Assembly: GCF_029510815.1 (NCBI RefSeq)
Contig: NZ_CP120360.1
Location: 3,162,001 to 3,226,000 of the forward strand
Origin: Janibacter sp. DB-40
GTDB taxonomy: Bacteria; Actinomycetota; Actinomycetes; Actinomycetales; Dermatophilaceae
Direction: 5' to 3'
Length of the DNA stretch: 64,000 nucleotides
Below, one piece after another: positions 16,976-26,423 of the stretch. A program made the position numbers and the translations under genes. The notes beneath the pieces were generated by a model. It was not told the origin of the DNA and did not search any database. It worked only from the letters and a program-made list of their open reading frames with translations. The number at the start of each line of letters is the position of its first letter. Within the stretch, counting starts at the first letter, position 1.

Positions 16976-18393
16976 CGATGCCGACCCAGGAGCCGGTGAC
17001 CGTCGACGTCATCGTGCTCGGCGGCGGCCCCGTCGGGGAGAACCTCGCCCAGTACGCCATCGAGGACTCCGACCTGACGGCCGCGATCGTCGAGGCGGAG
17101 CGCTACGGCGGCGAGTGCTCGTACTGGGCGTGCATCCCGAGCAAGGCGCTGCTGCGGCCGGCCCAGGTGGCGACGACGAGTGCCCACCTGCAGGGCGTCG
17201 TCCCGACGGACGTCGACCGGGACGCGCTGCTCGCCCGACGCGACGAGTGGGTCGCGCACTACGACGACACCGGCCAGGCGGAGTGGGTCGAGGACGCGGG
17301 GATCCGACCCGTCCGCGGTCACGGTCGCCTCGTCGGCGAGCGCGAGATCGAGGTGGAGGATGAAGGCGGTGTCCGCCGCCTGCGCGCCCGCCGCGCCGTG
17401 GTCATCGCCACGGGGAGCGAGCCGGTGGTCCCGCCGGCGTTCCGCAACGTCATCCCATGGGGATCGCGCGACGCGACCGGTGTCCGCGAGGTGCCCGACC
17501 GGATCGCGGTCATCGGTGGCGGGGTCGTCGCCTGCGAGGCCGCGACGTGGATGGCAGCGCTCGGCTCGCGGGTGACGATGCTCGTGCGCGGGCCGGGGCT
17601 GCTGCAGCGGATGGAGCCCTTCGTCGGGGAGGTGGTGACCGACTCCCTTCGCGCGAAGGGGGTGGACGTGCGCCTGTCCACCGAGGCCAGCGAGTGCGAG
17701 CGGGCGGAGGCGCAGGACACCGGCATCGGCCGGGTGCACGGCGGCCCGGTGCGCCTGACGACGGGCTCCGGGACCATCGAGGCGGACGAGGTGCTCGTGG
17801 CGGCGGGGCGCCGACCGCGCCTCGGGGACGTGGGGCTCGACGCGGTCGGGCTGACCGAGGACGACGTGACCGCCGGTCGCCTCCCGGAGTGGCTGACCGC
17901 CGTGGGCGACGCCGGTGGCGGCCCACCGCTGACCCACTGGGGCAAGTACCGCGCCCGGGTCGTGGGCGCGCGCATCGCCGCCGAGGCCGATGGGTCCCCG
18001 ACCGAGCCGGACCCGGACGGGGTCCCCGTGCCGCAGGTGGTCTTCACCGACCCGCAGGTCGCTTCGGTCGGCATGACCGCCCGTGCCGCGGAGGAGGCCG
18101 GCCACGACGTGGTGACCAGCGAGGTGCCCTTCGGTGGCGCCGCTGGCGGGGCGCTCCTGCGTGACGACGCCTCCGGTCGGGTGTCGCTCGTCGTCGACCG
18201 TCCCACCGGGCGCCTGCTGGGGGCGACCTTCGTCGGCACGGAGGCGGGGGAGCTGCTCCACGCCGCGACCATCGCGATCGTGGGTCGGGTGCCGGTCCAC
18301 CTGCTGCGGCACGCGGTGCCCGCCTTCCCCACGGCGTCCGAGCTGTGGTTGCGTCTGCTCGAGCAGCTGCCGCGGGACCTGCGCCGCACGTAG
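16972..18393 (+). CDS. Dihydrolipoyl-dehydrogenase-like pyridine nucleotide-disulfide oxidoreductase
   Basis: 473 residues. The FAD fold is VIVLGGGPVGENLAQYA. The redox disulfide motif keeps CxxxxC but reads GGECSYWACIPSK instead of the usual GGTCLNVGCIPSK. The NAD fold is IAVIGGGVVACEAATWM, and the dimer domain ends HAVPAFPTASE in place of the canonical HxHPT..E. These changes argue against E3 of pyruvate dehydrogenase and for one of the divergent actinobacterial paralogues of unknown substrate. The GTG start overlaps the stop of the ligase gene. Confidence 0.85.
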   Translation: MTMPTQEPVTVDVIVLGGGPVGENLAQYAIEDSDLTAAIVEAERYGGECSYWACIPSKALLRPAQVATTSAHLQGVVPTDVDRDALLARRDEWVAHYDDTGQAEWVEDAGIRPVRGHGRLVGEREIEVEDEGGVRRLRARRAVVIATGSEPVVPPAFRNVIPWGSRDATGVREVPDRIAVIGGGVVACEAATWMAALGSRVTMLVRGPGLLQRMEPFVGEVVTDSLRAKGVDVRLSTEASECERAEAQDTGIGRVHGGPVRLTTGSGTIEADEVLVAAGRRPRLGDVGLDAVGLTEDDVTAGRLPEWLTAVGDAGGGPPLTHWGKYRARVVGARIAAEADGSPTEPDPDGVPVPQVVFTDPQVASVGMTARAAEEAGHDVVTSEVPFGGAAGGALLRDDASGRVSLVVDRPTGRLLGATFVGTEAGELLHAATIAIVGRVPVHLLRHAVPAFPTASELWLRLLEQLPRDLRRT

Positions 18394-18410
18394 GTCCCTC
18401 GAGGCCGTGC

Positions 18411-18450
18411 CGGGGTGACTGCACCGTGCCGGCGGGCCACGGTCATCCCG
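18411..18450. terminator. Bidirectional hairpin between convergent genes
   Basis: Stems CGGGGTGA / TCATCCCG (one G-U pair) and CCGTG / CACGG with a CTGCA bulge. It sits between the flavoprotein gene and the end of mnhG, whose stop codon is inside the right arm. Confidence 0.55.
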
Positions 18451-18829
18451 ACGCGTCGTCGCCTCCACCCGGGGACGCATCGTCGCGTCCGCCCGGCTGG
18501 CGGTGACCCTCGTACTCGTCCACGAGCAGACGGTCGCGCCGCCACGCCCCGGACCGGTAGGAGTCGCGGGCGAGGAGCTGCGTCAGCACCGGGGCGGTGA
18601 CCACCTGGAAGGCGCCCACGAGGAAGAGCATCCCCAGGGCCGGCCACCAGCGGACGAAGGGGGCGGCGCCCAGCAGGATCAGCAGCAGGCCGACGACCTG
18701 TGGTTTGGCCGCCGCCTGCAGGCGGGCGGCTGCGTCCGGGAGCAGCAGCATGCCCAGTGCAGCGACCACACCGAACAGGCTGCCCAGCACCATCAGGACG
18801 GCACCGATCCACTGGAAGAGGACGACCAT
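18443..18829 (-). CDS. mnhG: Na+/H+ antiporter subunit G
   Basis: 128 residues with three membrane helices and the MnhG/PhaG signature (LLPDAAARLQAAAKPQ, then LLLILLGAAPFVRW). It is the last gene of the seven-gene Mrp/Mnh operon. The ATG at 18829 (TGATG junction) has GGAG 5 nt upstream; a GTG at 18832 would sit too close to it. A short hydrophilic tail ends the protein. Confidence 0.92.
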   Translation of the reverse strand: MVVLFQWIGAVLMVLGSLFGVVAALGMLLLPDAAARLQAAAKPQVVGLLLILLGAAPFVRWWPALGMLFLVGAFQVVTAPVLTQLLARDSYRSGAWRRDRLLVDEYEGHRQPGGRDDASPGGGDDASG

Positions 18830-19089
18830 CACTGCTCCTCCCGGGAGGCGAGCCTGATGGCCGTCACCGTGCTCAGCCCACCGACGAGCACGACCAGGAC
18901 CAGGAGGACCAGGTCCCCGATCTCACCCCGGTGGGCACTGCGGATGACGATGCCGCACACGATCAGTGCCGTCACGGTGTCCAGCGCGACGAGGCGGTCG
19001 TGCAGGCTCGGCCCGGCGACCACGCGGAAGAGCACCAGCGCAGCCGCCACTGCGACGAGCACGCCGCTGATCGTCATGAGGATGGTCAT
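18829..19089 (-). CDS. mnhF: Na+/H+ antiporter subunit F
   Basis: 86 residues with three membrane helices and the MnhF pattern RVVAGPSLHDRLVALDTVTA. It overlaps both neighbours by a few bases. MnhF is a small integral subunit required for assembly of the multisubunit antiporter; in some species it is linked to bile-salt or other organic-ion transport. Confidence 0.92.
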   Translation of the reverse strand: MTILMTISGVLVAVAAALVLFRVVAGPSLHDRLVALDTVTALIVCGIVIRSAHRGEIGDLVLLVLVVLVGGLSTVTAIRLASREEQ

Positions 19090-19640
19090 GATCCCTTCCC
19101 TCCACCGGTCCCGGCACCCGTGCCGGCGGCTCCGGCGCGCGTCGGGAACGCGTCAAGGACGGCATCGAGCAGGCGTTGACTCTCCCGACGACGCCGCTCC
19201 ACGGCCTCGACATCCGGGGTGTCCAGCACGTACACGTACATCCGGTCCTGGTGGCGGTCGATGTCGACGACCACGGACCCGGGTTCCAGGGAGATCCGGT
19301 TGCACGCCAGCACCAGGGCGATGTCGGAGGCGCCGGGTCGCAGGGACAGGCACAGCACGGACGAGCGGGTCCGGCCCGCGCCGCGGGCGATGGTCCTGGT
19401 GACCGCCCACGAGGCCCGCAGCATGTCGCCCCCGAGACGGAGCAGGAGCAGCGACGCCCGCCCCCACCGCACCCGGGTGCGCAGGGGCGGCGCCGGGAGG
19501 CGGGACCACCGGACCGCGACGAGGGACACGACGATCCCGGCGAGCAGCACGTCCGGACGCCAGGCGCCCCACAGCAGGAGCCAGACGCACAGCAGCCACA
19601 GGACCAGCACACCGCGCCGCGCCCACGCCGATGCGGTCAT
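19086..19640 (-). CDS. mnhE: Na+/H+ antiporter subunit E
   Basis: 184 residues. Two N-terminal hydrophobic segments (LVLWLLCVWLLLWGAW and VLLAGIVVSLVAV) precede a cytosolic domain containing ISLEPGSVVVDIDRHQDRMYVYVLD, the conserved MnhE segment. The C-terminal tail is Gly/Thr/Ala-rich. It overlaps mnhD and mnhF by 4 nt each. Confidence 0.92.
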   Translation of the reverse strand: MTASAWARRGVLVLWLLCVWLLLWGAWRPDVLLAGIVVSLVAVRWSRLPAPPLRTRVRWGRASLLLLRLGGDMLRASWAVTRTIARGAGRTRSSVLCLSLRPGASDIALVLACNRISLEPGSVVVDIDRHQDRMYVYVLDTPDVEAVERRRRESQRLLDAVLDAFPTRAGAAGTGAGTGGGKGS

Positions 19641-21169
19641 CGACCCTCACCCCCGAGGACCGACTCGCGGTACTCGACGCCGGAGCGCAGGTCCTCACCG
19701 GCGCGGGTCGCGAGGTCCGACACGGGGCCGGCCCCGGCGGCCACTCCCAGACCGAGCAGCATCAGGCACGCCGTCGCCACGGTCATGCCGCGCATGACCG
19801 ACCCGGTGCCGAGGACGAGCTCGTCGGTGGGGTCGGGATCGGGTACCGGCGCGGCCGGCTCCCCCCAGAAGGCACTCGACCAGATCCGCGCCATCACCGC
19901 GAGTGTGAGCAGGCCGGTGAGCAGACCGACTCCGGCGACCACGAGGGGCAGTGCATCCTGTGTGCCGACGGCGGCGCGCAGCACCGCCAGCTTGGCGACG
20001 AATCCGTCCGAGGGAGGGACGCCGCCCAGGCTCAGGGCCGGGAGCAGGAAGATCACCGAGAGCACGGGAGCCGTGACCGCCACGCCCCCGAGTCGGCGGA
20101 CCGACGCGGTCCCGCGGTGGTGCTCCACGAGTCCGACGACGCAGAAGAGACCCGCCTGGACGACGATGTGGTGGACCAAGTAGATCCCGGAGGCGGCCAC
20201 GCCCTCCTGGGTCGAGACGGCCAGGCCCAGCAGCATGTAGCCGATGTGGGAGACCAGCAGGAAGGACAGCGCCCCGTGCAGGTTGTCCTGCGCCAGCGCC
20301 CCGAACGCCCCCACCAGGAGGGTCACCGCCGACAGGATGAGCAGGAGCGTCCACGGCTCGTCACGCGGGAAGAACAACGTCTGGGTGCGGATGATCGCGT
20401 ACACGGCCACCTTGGTCAGCAGCGCGGCGAAGATCGCGGTGACCGGTGCCGGCGCGGGTGGATAGCTCTCCGGCAACCACCAGTGCATCGGGACGATGGC
20501 CGCCTTGATCGCCAGGGCGAGCAGCAGCATCACGCTCAGCCAGGCCTGCACGTCCGGGTCGAGGTCCCCCACGCGGCGCGAGAGCTGCGCGAGGTTCAGG
20601 GTGCCCGTCAACCCGTAGACGACCGCGACCGAGCTGAGCAGCAGGATCGAGGACAGCAGGCTGGTGACGATGTAGGTCATGCTCGCGCGCACCCGGGCCC
20701 GGTTCGGCCGCAGGGTGATCAGGGCGTAGCTGGCCATGAGCATGACCTCGAGGCCGACGAAGAGGGTGAAGAGATCGCCGGTGAGGAAGGACAGCGCCAC
20801 ACCGGCCAGGAGCACGAGGTGGCTGGGGTGGAAGACCGACGGGACGGTGCCCCCACGCATCCCCTGTGCCATCGCGTACACGACCACGAGCAGCAGCACG
20901 ATCGACGACACGAGCAGGACCAGCGCCGAGAACCGGTCGGCCACCAACGTGATCCCCAGGGGCACGGGGTAACCACCCGCCTGGGCCACCACCGGGCCCT
21001 GGGCGTCCGCCCGGTGCAGGAGCAGCGCCGCGTCGACGACCACGGCCGTCGGGACCGTGGTGCCGAGGACACGCTGGGCCGTCGGCCACGGGCCGAGGAG
21101 CAGCGCCAGGCCGGCAGCGAGGAGCGGGACGGCCACCGGCACGACGACGAGCAGGGTCGCGAGCGTCAT
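19637..21169 (-). CDS. mnhD: Na+/H+ antiporter subunit D
   Basis: 510 residues with about fourteen membrane helices, homologous to the NuoL/M/N proton-pumping subunits of complex I. The Proton_antipo_M core includes VGLEVMLMASYALITL (conserved Glu) and KAAIVPMHWWLPESYPPAPAPV (conserved Lys and Pro-rich loop). The ATG at 21169 overlaps the mnhC stop; the longer open frame upstream is a shadow of mnhB/C. Confidence 0.93.
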   Translation of the reverse strand: MTLATLLVVVPVAVPLLAAGLALLLGPWPTAQRVLGTTVPTAVVVDAALLLHRADAQGPVVAQAGGYPVPLGITLVADRFSALVLLVSSIVLLLVVVYAMAQGMRGGTVPSVFHPSHLVLLAGVALSFLTGDLFTLFVGLEVMLMASYALITLRPNRARVRASMTYIVTSLLSSILLLSSVAVVYGLTGTLNLAQLSRRVGDLDPDVQAWLSVMLLLALAIKAAIVPMHWWLPESYPPAPAPVTAIFAALLTKVAVYAIIRTQTLFFPRDEPWTLLLILSAVTLLVGAFGALAQDNLHGALSFLLVSHIGYMLLGLAVSTQEGVAASGIYLVHHIVVQAGLFCVVGLVEHHRGTASVRRLGGVAVTAPVLSVIFLLPALSLGGVPPSDGFVAKLAVLRAAVGTQDALPLVVAGVGLLTGLLTLAVMARIWSSAFWGEPAAPVPDPDPTDELVLGTGSVMRGMTVATACLMLLGLGVAAGAGPVSDLATRAGEDLRSGVEYRESVLGGEGR

Positions 21170-21522
21170 GGCCCTCCCTCCTCGTCCTCGACCGACCGGT
21201 CGGTCGTGTCGTCGTGGCCGCGCAGGTCGTTGCTGCGGCAGGCCACCGCGAGCAGCAGAGCGGTCACCGCGAAGGTGATGACGATGGCGGTGAGGGCCAT
21301 CGCCTGGGGCAGCGGGTCCGCAACCTCCTCGTACGGGGTCGAGCCCGAGACCGGTGGCATCCCTGCGCGACCGCCGGACTGCAGCAGCAGGAGGTTGGCG
21401 GCATGGCCGAGCAGGACCACCCCCATCGCCACCCGCACCAGTGACCTGGCCATCATCAGGTGGATGCCGGCGGCGAAGAGGCCGCCGCAGAGCAGGGCGA
21501 GGGTGAGGTTCGTGGCGTTCAT
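21166..21522 (-). CDS. mnhC: Na+/H+ antiporter subunit C
   Basis: 118 residues, three helices, NuoK-like: LTLALLCGGLFAAGIHLMMARSLVRVAMGVVLLGHAANLLLL with the conserved G-H-x-x-N element, then DPLPQAMALTAIVITFAVTA. It overlaps mnhB and mnhD by 4 nt each (ATGA). Confidence 0.93.
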   Translation of the reverse strand: MNATNLTLALLCGGLFAAGIHLMMARSLVRVAMGVVLLGHAANLLLLQSGGRAGMPPVSGSTPYEEVADPLPQAMALTAIVITFAVTALLLAVACRSNDLRGHDDTTDRSVEDEEGGP

Positions 21523-22043
21523 CGGTCGTCCTCCGCACCGAGGGTCCGCAGGATGTCCAGGACCACGCCCACGGTGATGAGCAGGATCCCGATCTCGAAG
21601 ACCATCGACGTCGGGAGCTCGTGGGGCGGCAGGAGTGGCAGGTCGAGGTGCAACACGGTGCCGTGCAGGAGGTCCCCGCTGAGCACGATGCCCGCGATGC
21701 CGTACCCGGCAGCGAGCGCCAGCCCGGCACCCAGCAGGATCCCCGGGTTGGCCCGTGCCGCCGCGCCCAGGTCGCGCGGGCCGCCCGCCACCCGCCGCAG
21801 CAGGAGACCGAGGCCGACGACCAGGCCCGCGGCGAAGCCCCCACCGGGGTGGTGCAGGCCCACGACGAAGAGGTAGGCAGCCACCACCAGGGCGGTCGGG
21901 TGCACGAGTCGGGCGAAGGCCTCCAGCAGGAGCGAGCGGTCGTCGGCGTCGAGGTGGTGCGCGCCCGGCAGCAGCCGGTCGAGCGGCTCGTTGCCCGCCT
22001 GCGGGTCGCCCGGGTCCCCGGGGTGGTCGGACTCATCGATCAC
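21519..22043 (-). CDS. mnhB: Na+/H+ antiporter subunit B
   Basis: 174 residues with four helices and the MnhB motif GLHHPGGGFAAGLVVGLGLLL. An N-terminal hydrophilic extension (MIDESDHPGDPGDPQAGNEP) is unusual in length. The GTG start at 22043 lies inside the end of mnhA (11-nt overlap). Confidence 0.92.
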   Translation of the reverse strand: MIDESDHPGDPGDPQAGNEPLDRLLPGAHHLDADDRSLLLEAFARLVHPTALVVAAYLFVVGLHHPGGGFAAGLVVGLGLLLRRVAGGPRDLGAAARANPGILLGAGLALAAGYGIAGIVLSGDLLHGTVLHLDLPLLPPHELPTSMVFEIGILLITVGVVLDILRTLGAEDDR

Positions 22044-24318
22044 GAGTGCTCACCTCCGCCCGCTGCGTGCCCGGCTCGTCGGGCGGTTGCGGCCCCCCGA
22101 TGCGGGTGCTCTGCAGCACCAGGCCGGCGACCGCCGTCGCCGCGATGACGAGGACGCTCACCTCGCCGAGGGTGTCCAGCGCCCGGTACTCGGTGATGAT
22201 GACGTTGACGACATTCGGTCCGCCGTGATCGGGCGACCCGTCGAGATAGTCCGGGGACGGCAGGGAGCGTGCGTGCCGACTCGCCATGGTGAGCGAGACG
22301 AGGGTCATCAGCACACCGAAGGAGACCGCCACAGCGGCCCGCAACCGGCGCCCGTAGTGGTGCCGAGGAGCCGTGGCGCGCGGCATCCGGCGCAGCACCA
22401 GCACGAAGACGACGAAGGTCAGCGTCTCGACGAGCAGCTGGATGAGGGCGAGGTCGGGTGCACCCTGGAGGACGAAGACGACGGCCACGAGGTACCCGAC
22501 GACGCCGAGGACCAGGGCGGCGTACAGCTGTCGGCGCAGGGCGATGACCGCGACCGTCCCGGCGAGGGCCCCTGCTGCGACGACCGCCTGCCACGGGGTG
22601 TCCCAGGGATGCGGCGCCGGGATGCCCACGGGCACCAGCACGACGGCCTGGATGAGCACGACCGCGAGCACGGTGCGGGCGAGCTGGTCCGGCAGCGCCC
22701 GGGCGTGCACGTGGGTGTCGACCCAGGCCGCGGCCCTCGTGCTGCCCGTGGCGATCCCGTCGTGGGCCCCCTGCGCCGTCGCGGGTCCGGCGAGACGCCC
22801 GTGCAGGGGCGCCAGCCGCCGGTGGACGAGGAAGAGCGCGATCCCGGCCACGAGCGTGCCGGCGGAGAGGACGACGACGAGGCCGAACCCGTGCCACAGG
22901 GCGAGGTGGTACGGCTTGCCCGGGTCCGGCAGCAGGTCCGCGTGGGCGGCGACGAGGTGGTCGAGACGCGTGGGCTGCAGGCCGAGCACCACCCCGGTGA
23001 GGGCGAGCACGACCGGCGCGGCGAGGAATCCCGCCGTCGGTGCGCGCCACTCCCCGCGCGGCCGGGCCGGCCCGGCAAAGGCCCCGTGGAGGAACCGCCC
23101 GGTGTAGGCGACCGTGAGGACCGACCCGAGGACGAGGCCCGCGAGGGCCCCGGGGCCACCCCAGGCGTGGGTGTGGAAGGCCTCCAGGGCCGCCTCCTTG
23201 CCGAGGTAGCCGACGAAGGGGGGCAACCCCACCATGGACGCGCAGGCCAGGGCGGCGGACCCCAGGAGGACGGGCGAGCGGCGACCCACGCCGGACAGCT
23301 CCCCGATCTCCCGGGTCCCCGCGGAGTGGTCGATGATCCCGACGACGAGGAAGAGGCAGGCCTTGAACAGAGCGTGTGCGATGAGCATGGTGCCGCCGGC
23401 GATGGCCGCGGTCCGGGTACCGGCCCCGAGGAGGACCATGAGGAAGCCCAGCTGGGCGATCGTGCCGAAGGCGAGCAGTGACTTCAGGTCGGTCTGGGCC
23501 AGCGCCCGCCACCCCCCGAGGATCATCGTCGCCAGCCCGATGACGACGACGAGCGGCTGCCACGGCACGGTCTCGGCGAGTACCGGCGTCAGGCGGGCCA
23601 CGAGGAAGACGCCGGCCTTGACCATGGCGGCGGCGTGCAGGTACGCCGTCACGGGCGTCGGGGCGACCATCGCCGCCGGCAGCCACGGGTGGAAGGGCAC
23701 CTGCGCGGACTTGGCGAAGGCGCCCACGAGGATCAGCACCACTGCACCGGTGACCACGCCACCGGCGGGTTCCGCCGCCGCCAGCCCGGAGATCCGGTAG
23801 GTCCCCGCCTCCCGGCCCAGCAGGAGGAACCCGAGGAGCATGGCGAAGCCGGCGCCCGTCGTCGTCAGCAGCGCGTGGAGCGCGGCGCGCCGGGCCCCTG
23901 CCGTGTGGCCACCGTCGGCGATGAGGAGGAAGGAGCAGACGGTCGTCACCTCCCAGGCGACGTAGAGCACCAGGAGGTTGTCGGCCACGGCGATGCCCAC
24001 CATCGCCGCGACGAAGAGCAGCAGCACGGCACAGGTGCGCCCGAGTCGGTCGGCACGCTCGGCGAAGTACCAGCGGGCGTAGGCCAGGGTGAGGGCCCCG
24101 ACACCGGTGACGAGGAGGGCGAGCAGCAGCCCGAGGGCGTCGAGTCGCAGGTCGACCTGCAGGCCGAGTGCGGGCGCCCACGGCACCGACACACTGCCCG
24201 TCCGCCCTGCCAGCACGGCAGGAGTCCGCACGAGGAGCCAGACGAATGCGGCCCCCGGGAGCAGGGCTGCGGCCAGGAACAGCCGTGACCCCGCCTGCCG
24301 GGGCATCCGCATGACCAT
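22033..24318 (-). CDS. mnhA: Na+/H+ antiporter subunit A
   Basis: 761 residues, first gene of the Mrp/Mnh operon. NuoL-like core: WEVTTVCSFLLIADGG, KSAQVPFHPWLPAAMVAPTPVTAYLHAAAMVKAG (the conserved lysine and the TPVTA..HAA loop) and NEW-type segments; the C-terminal third has the MnhA-specific DLALIQLLVETLTFVVFVLVLRRM. The complex exports Na+ (or K+) in exchange for protons, for alkali and salt tolerance. AGGAGG lies 7 nt before the ATG at 24318. It diverges from the aconitase gene. Confidence 0.94.
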   Translation of the reverse strand: MVMRMPRQAGSRLFLAAALLPGAAFVWLLVRTPAVLAGRTGSVSVPWAPALGLQVDLRLDALGLLLALLVTGVGALTLAYARWYFAERADRLGRTCAVLLLFVAAMVGIAVADNLLVLYVAWEVTTVCSFLLIADGGHTAGARRAALHALLTTTGAGFAMLLGFLLLGREAGTYRISGLAAAEPAGGVVTGAVVLILVGAFAKSAQVPFHPWLPAAMVAPTPVTAYLHAAAMVKAGVFLVARLTPVLAETVPWQPLVVVIGLATMILGGWRALAQTDLKSLLAFGTIAQLGFLMVLLGAGTRTAAIAGGTMLIAHALFKACLFLVVGIIDHSAGTREIGELSGVGRRSPVLLGSAALACASMVGLPPFVGYLGKEAALEAFHTHAWGGPGALAGLVLGSVLTVAYTGRFLHGAFAGPARPRGEWRAPTAGFLAAPVVLALTGVVLGLQPTRLDHLVAAHADLLPDPGKPYHLALWHGFGLVVVLSAGTLVAGIALFLVHRRLAPLHGRLAGPATAQGAHDGIATGSTRAAAWVDTHVHARALPDQLARTVLAVVLIQAVVLVPVGIPAPHPWDTPWQAVVAAGALAGTVAVIALRRQLYAALVLGVVGYLVAVVFVLQGAPDLALIQLLVETLTFVVFVLVLRRMPRATAPRHHYGRRLRAAVAVSFGVLMTLVSLTMASRHARSLPSPDYLDGSPDHGGPNVVNVIITEYRALDTLGEVSVLVIAATAVAGLVLQSTRIGGPQPPDEPGTQRAEVSTRDR

Positions 24319-24395
24319 GCATCCGCCTCCTCAGCCGGGCACTCGTGGTGACTCGGCCCGTACCCGCGACGCCGGTGGTTGAAACGGCGCGTCCT

Positions 24396-24423
24396 GCATG
24401 GACCGGGCGGATCCGGGTAGGCC
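24396..24423 (+). promoter_or_regulatory. Putative sigmaB/sigmaF-like promoter, GCATG-N14-GGGTAG, of the aconitase
   Basis: GCATG 24396-24400 and GGGTAG 24415-24420, 14-nt spacer. It agrees at 23 of 28 positions with the site at 1341 and ends 32 nt before the aconitase ATG. Confidence 0.5.
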
Positions 24424-24454
24424 CCTGGGGAGAAACCCGAGGGAGGGCAGACGC

Positions 24455-26395
24455 ATGCCGCGCACCGTCGCACAGAAGTTGATCGCCGACCACCTCGTCG
24501 AGGGCTCGATGGAACCGGGGTCGGAGATCGGCCTGACCGTCGACCAGACGCTCACCCAGGACGCAACCGGCACGATGGTGATGCTCGAGCTGGAGGCGAT
24601 GGACCTCGACCGCGTCCGCACCGAGCTGTCCGTGCAGTACGTCGACCACAACCTGCTGCAGACCGACGAGAAGAACCCCGACGACCACCTGTTCCTGCAG
24701 TCCGCCGCGCAGCGATTCGGGCTCTGGTACTCCAAGGCGGGCAACGGCGTCTCGCACCCGGTGCACCAGGCGCACTTCGGTCGCCCCGGCGTGACGCTCA
24801 TCGGGTCGGACTCCCACACCTGCGCCGCGGGCGCGCTGGGGATGCTCGCGATCGGTGTGGGCGGGCTCGAGGTCGCGATGGCGATGGCCGGGCAGCCGCT
24901 CTACGTGTCCATGCCCGAGGTGTGGGGCGTCGAGCTGACCGGTGAGCTGCCGGACTGGGTCTCCGCGAAGGACGTCATCCTGGAGATGCTGCGCCGGCAC
25001 GGCGTCAAGGGCGGACTGAACCGGATCATCGAGTACCACGGGCCGGGGCTGGACCAGCTCACGGCGATGGACCGGCACGTCATCGCCAACATGGGCGCCG
25101 AGCTCGGGGCGACGGCCAGCGTCTTCCCCGCCGACGACGCCGTGCGCGAGTACCTCGAGGCGGTCGGGCGCGGGGACGACTTCACCCGGCTGGTGGCCGA
25201 CGAGGACGCCACCTACGACCAGACCGAGCACATCGACCTCTCCGCACTGGAGCCGCTGATCGCCAAGCCGTCCTCCCCCGGCAACGTCGTGCCGGTGGCC
25301 GAGGTCGAGGACGAGGACGTCACCCAGGTCGTCGTCGGATCCTCCGCGAACCCGGGCCTGCGCGACTTCGCCGTGGTCGCCGAGATCCTCCAGGGGCGGC
25401 AGGGCGCCGCCGGGGTGTCCGTCGACATCAACCCGACCTCCCGGGAGGTCCTCGCCGACCTCATCACCGGCGGCTGGCTGACCTCGCTCGTCTCGTCCGG
25501 GGCGCGCATCCACCAGTCGGGGTGCATGGGCTGCATCGGCATGGGGCAGGCCCCGGCCAGCGGCCGCAACTCGTTGCGCACGATGCCGCGCAACTTCCCC
25601 GGGCGCTCGGGCACGGAGGAGGACGCCGTCTGGCTGTGCTCCCCCGAGACCGCGGCGGCCGCGGCGCTCACCGGCCGGATCACCGACCCGCGCACGCTCG
25701 CGGACAGCCACGGCATCTCCTACCCGCGTCCGACGATGCCCGAGCGCTACAGCACGATCGACGACATGCTGCTGGCGCCACTGCCGCAGGAGGAGGCGGA
25801 GCAGGTCGAGCTCGTCAAGGGACCGAACATCTCCTCGCTGCCCGAGTTCGCGCCGATCGCGGACCACGTGGAGGTGCCCACGCTGCTCGTCATGGGCGAC
25901 GACGTCTCCACCGACGAGATCATGCCGGCCGGGTCGCAGGTGCTCCCCTTCCGCAGCAACATCCCCAGGATCGCCGAGTTCTCCTTCGTCCGCGTCGACG
26001 AGACCTACCCGGAGCGGGCGAAGGGGGGCGAGGGCCACGTCGTCGTCGCCGGCGAGAACTACGGACAGGGGTCCTCCCGGGAGCACGCGGTGATCGCACC
26101 GCGCTACCTCGGGCTGGTGGCCGTGATCGCCAAGTCCTTCGCCCGCATTCACTGGCAGAACCTCGCCAACTTCGGCGTCCTCCCGTTGGAGTTCGACGAC
26201 CCGTCCGACCACGACGGGATCTCCGTCGACGACGTCGTCGTGCTCGAGGGAGTCCACGAGGCCCTGCGCGCCGGGCGTGGGCTCACCGCGACGATCGGCG
26301 ACCGGGAGGTCGCCGTGCACCACCGCCTGTCCGACCGACAGGTGGAGATGGTGCTCGCCGGTGGGCGGATCCCGCTCACCGCGCAAGCACTCTGA
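24455..26395 (+). CDS. acn: Aconitate hydratase, short (mitochondrial/archaeal-like) type
   Basis: 646 residues from the ATG at 24455, with GGAGG upstream. It has the aconitase domain followed by the swivel domain in one chain (TLLVMGDDVSTDEIMPAGS, then GENYGQGSSREHAVIAPRYLG). Fe-S ligands are the cysteine in GSDSHTCAAG and the pair in SGCMGCIGMG. At about 650 residues it is much shorter than the 890-930-residue AcnA usual in actinobacteria and resembles the TIGR01342 group. It interconverts citrate and isocitrate or a related hydroxy-acid pair. A DJ-1/PfpI gene follows 28 nt downstream. Confidence 0.88.
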   Translation: MPRTVAQKLIADHLVEGSMEPGSEIGLTVDQTLTQDATGTMVMLELEAMDLDRVRTELSVQYVDHNLLQTDEKNPDDHLFLQSAAQRFGLWYSKAGNGVSHPVHQAHFGRPGVTLIGSDSHTCAAGALGMLAIGVGGLEVAMAMAGQPLYVSMPEVWGVELTGELPDWVSAKDVILEMLRRHGVKGGLNRIIEYHGPGLDQLTAMDRHVIANMGAELGATASVFPADDAVREYLEAVGRGDDFTRLVADEDATYDQTEHIDLSALEPLIAKPSSPGNVVPVAEVEDEDVTQVVVGSSANPGLRDFAVVAEILQGRQGAAGVSVDINPTSREVLADLITGGWLTSLVSSGARIHQSGCMGCIGMGQAPASGRNSLRTMPRNFPGRSGTEEDAVWLCSPETAAAAALTGRITDPRTLADSHGISYPRPTMPERYSTIDDMLLAPLPQEEAEQVELVKGPNISSLPEFAPIADHVEVPTLLVMGDDVSTDEIMPAGSQVLPFRSNIPRIAEFSFVRVDETYPERAKGGEGHVVVAGENYGQGSSREHAVIAPRYLGLVAVIAKSFARIHWQNLANFGVLPLEFDDPSDHDGISVDDVVVLEGVHEALRAGRGLTATIGDREVAVHHRLSDRQVEMVLAGGRIPLTAQAL

Positions 26396-26423
26396 AGCAA
26401 CGACACAGCAAGGAGAGAATGTG

